This document shows positions 5,102 to 5,716 of a DNA stretch of 5,716 bases, in pieces. The notes under the pieces are model-generated. The model saw only the letters and a list, made by a program, of their open reading frames with translations. It was not told the origin of the DNA and made no database searches. Within the stretch, counting starts at the first letter, position 1, and every line of letters begins with the position of its first letter. Both the position numbers and the translations under genes were made by a program. This DNA is from Elusimicrobiota bacterium. Its GTDB lineage: Bacteria > Elusimicrobiota > Elusimicrobia > 2-02-FULL-39-32. The DNA is taken from assembly GCA_023249715.1 (NCBI GenBank), contig JAHFCA010000100.1, forward strand, positions 1-5,716. Direction: 5' to 3'.

Positions 5102-5716
5102 ATGCTATTAGAAATAAAAAATCTGTCCTTAGAATATAAAAGAGGGAACCAAATTATCCCCGCTTTAAAAAATATTTCTTTAATATTAAACGCAGGAGAG
5201 AATTTAGGGCTGGTGGGAGAATCGGGATGCGGAAAAAGTAGTTTAGCTTTAGCCATTCTTCGTTTAATTGATTCCAGAGAAGGAAAAATTACAAGCGGTT
5301 CTATTTTATGGAATGGAAAAAATTTATTGGATTTTTCTCTTGAAGATTTAAGAGATATCAGAGGCAAAGAGATCGCAATAGTTTTTCAAGACCCTTTTTC
5401 TTCTTTAAATCCTGTGATGACCGTTGGAACCCAAATAGAAGAAGCGATGCGTTGCCATAACACAAATATTCCCCCTAAAGAACTTAAGGAAAGAGCGCTC
5501 CACCTCTTAGCGCAAGTACACATTAAGGAGAGTGAGCGGATATACCATTCCCATCCTCACCAAATTTCTGGCGGGCAAAGGCAACGAGCCCTGATAGCGA
5601 TGGCGATATCCAACCACCCCCAGCTGCTTATTTGTGACGAACCTACGACCGCTCTCGATGTGACCATTCAAAAAGAAATTTTGGATTTGCTCACCCAACT
5701 GCAGAAAGATCTCCAT
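5102..5716 (+). CDS. oppD: Peptide ABC transporter ATP-binding protein, OppD/DppD type (partial)
   Basis: The frame is open from the ATG at 5102 to the window edge, 205 codons, with the C-terminus missing. All main nucleotide-binding motifs are present in order: Walker A GESGCGKS (39-46), Q-loop FQDP with Gln96, signature ISGGQRQR (155-162), Walker B LLICDEP (175-181) with catalytic Glu180, and D-loop ALDVT (184-188). The H-loop lies beyond the edge. NPVMTVGTQIEEAM after the Q-loop and the TTALDVTIQ ending favour OppD/DppD, although the signature has Gln where most OppD proteins have Met, which is more usual in OppF. It energises peptide import from the cytoplasmic side. The ATG follows the oppC stop immediately, without a Shine-Dalgarno site. 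Whether it is a normal protein of about 330 residues or a fused double ATPase cannot be seen here. Confidence 0.93.
   Translation, partial: MLLEIKNLSLEYKRGNQIIPALKNISLILNAGENLGLVGESGCGKSSLALAILRLIDSREGKITSGSILWNGKNLLDFSLEDLRDIRGKEIAIVFQDPFSSLNPVMTVGTQIEEAMRCHNTNIPPKELKERALHLLAQVHIKESERIYHSHPHQISGGQRQRALIAMAISNHPQLLICDEPTTALDVTIQKEILDLLTQLQKDLH

Noticed and set aside
1..5716. tRNA, rRNA, CRISPR array, insertion sequence or rho-independent terminator
   Set aside because: No tRNA-like cloverleaf, spaced direct repeats, transposase motifs or GC hairpin followed by a T-tract were seen; nearly all the window is coding.

Overview
The window looks like chromosomal DNA from a bacterium of low to moderate GC that uses the standard code: TGA ends two genes in ATGA start/stop overlaps. 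An exported TPR protein and a lipoprotein-type peptide-binding protein point to a Gram-negative-type envelope. AT-rich codon use, start codons mostly without Shine-Dalgarno sites, and the gene mix would fit an uncultivated lineage such as Omnitrophota, but that placement is a low-confidence guess that the sequence alone cannot settle.

Layout. Bases 1-445 are the 5' part of a minus-strand gene for an exported TPR-type protein that runs off the left edge. Bases 446-507 are a compact divergent control region with a minus-strand promoter candidate, a plus-strand extended -10 and a 15-bp dyad. Everything from 508 to the right edge reads on the plus strand: a small three-helix membrane protein (508-867), a half-size ArsP/YraQ-like permease (864-1358), a stand-alone Lrp/AsnC ligand-binding (RAM) domain protein with no HTH (1385-1618), then a peptide ABC importer made of a binding lipoprotein (1626-3299), two permeases (3296-4267, 4268-5101) and the start of an ATPase (5102 to the edge). 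Junctions are -4, +26, +7, -4, 0 and 0 bp and no terminator is visible, so one transcript is likely.

Together the four last genes are a nearly complete Opp/Dpp-type peptide uptake system; the second ATPase would be expected just beyond the right edge. The RAM-domain protein immediately upstream is a plausible amino-acid-sensing partner for peptide uptake, but that link is inferred from position only.

The points most worth a second look are: a palindromic REP-like repeat lying in frame inside the signal-peptide region of the binding protein; an abrupt GC-rich patch (about 66% against 35%) inside the small permease gene; the sensor-only RAM protein with the only consensus Shine-Dalgarno site in the cluster; and the divergent promoters that appear to give almost leaderless mRNAs.
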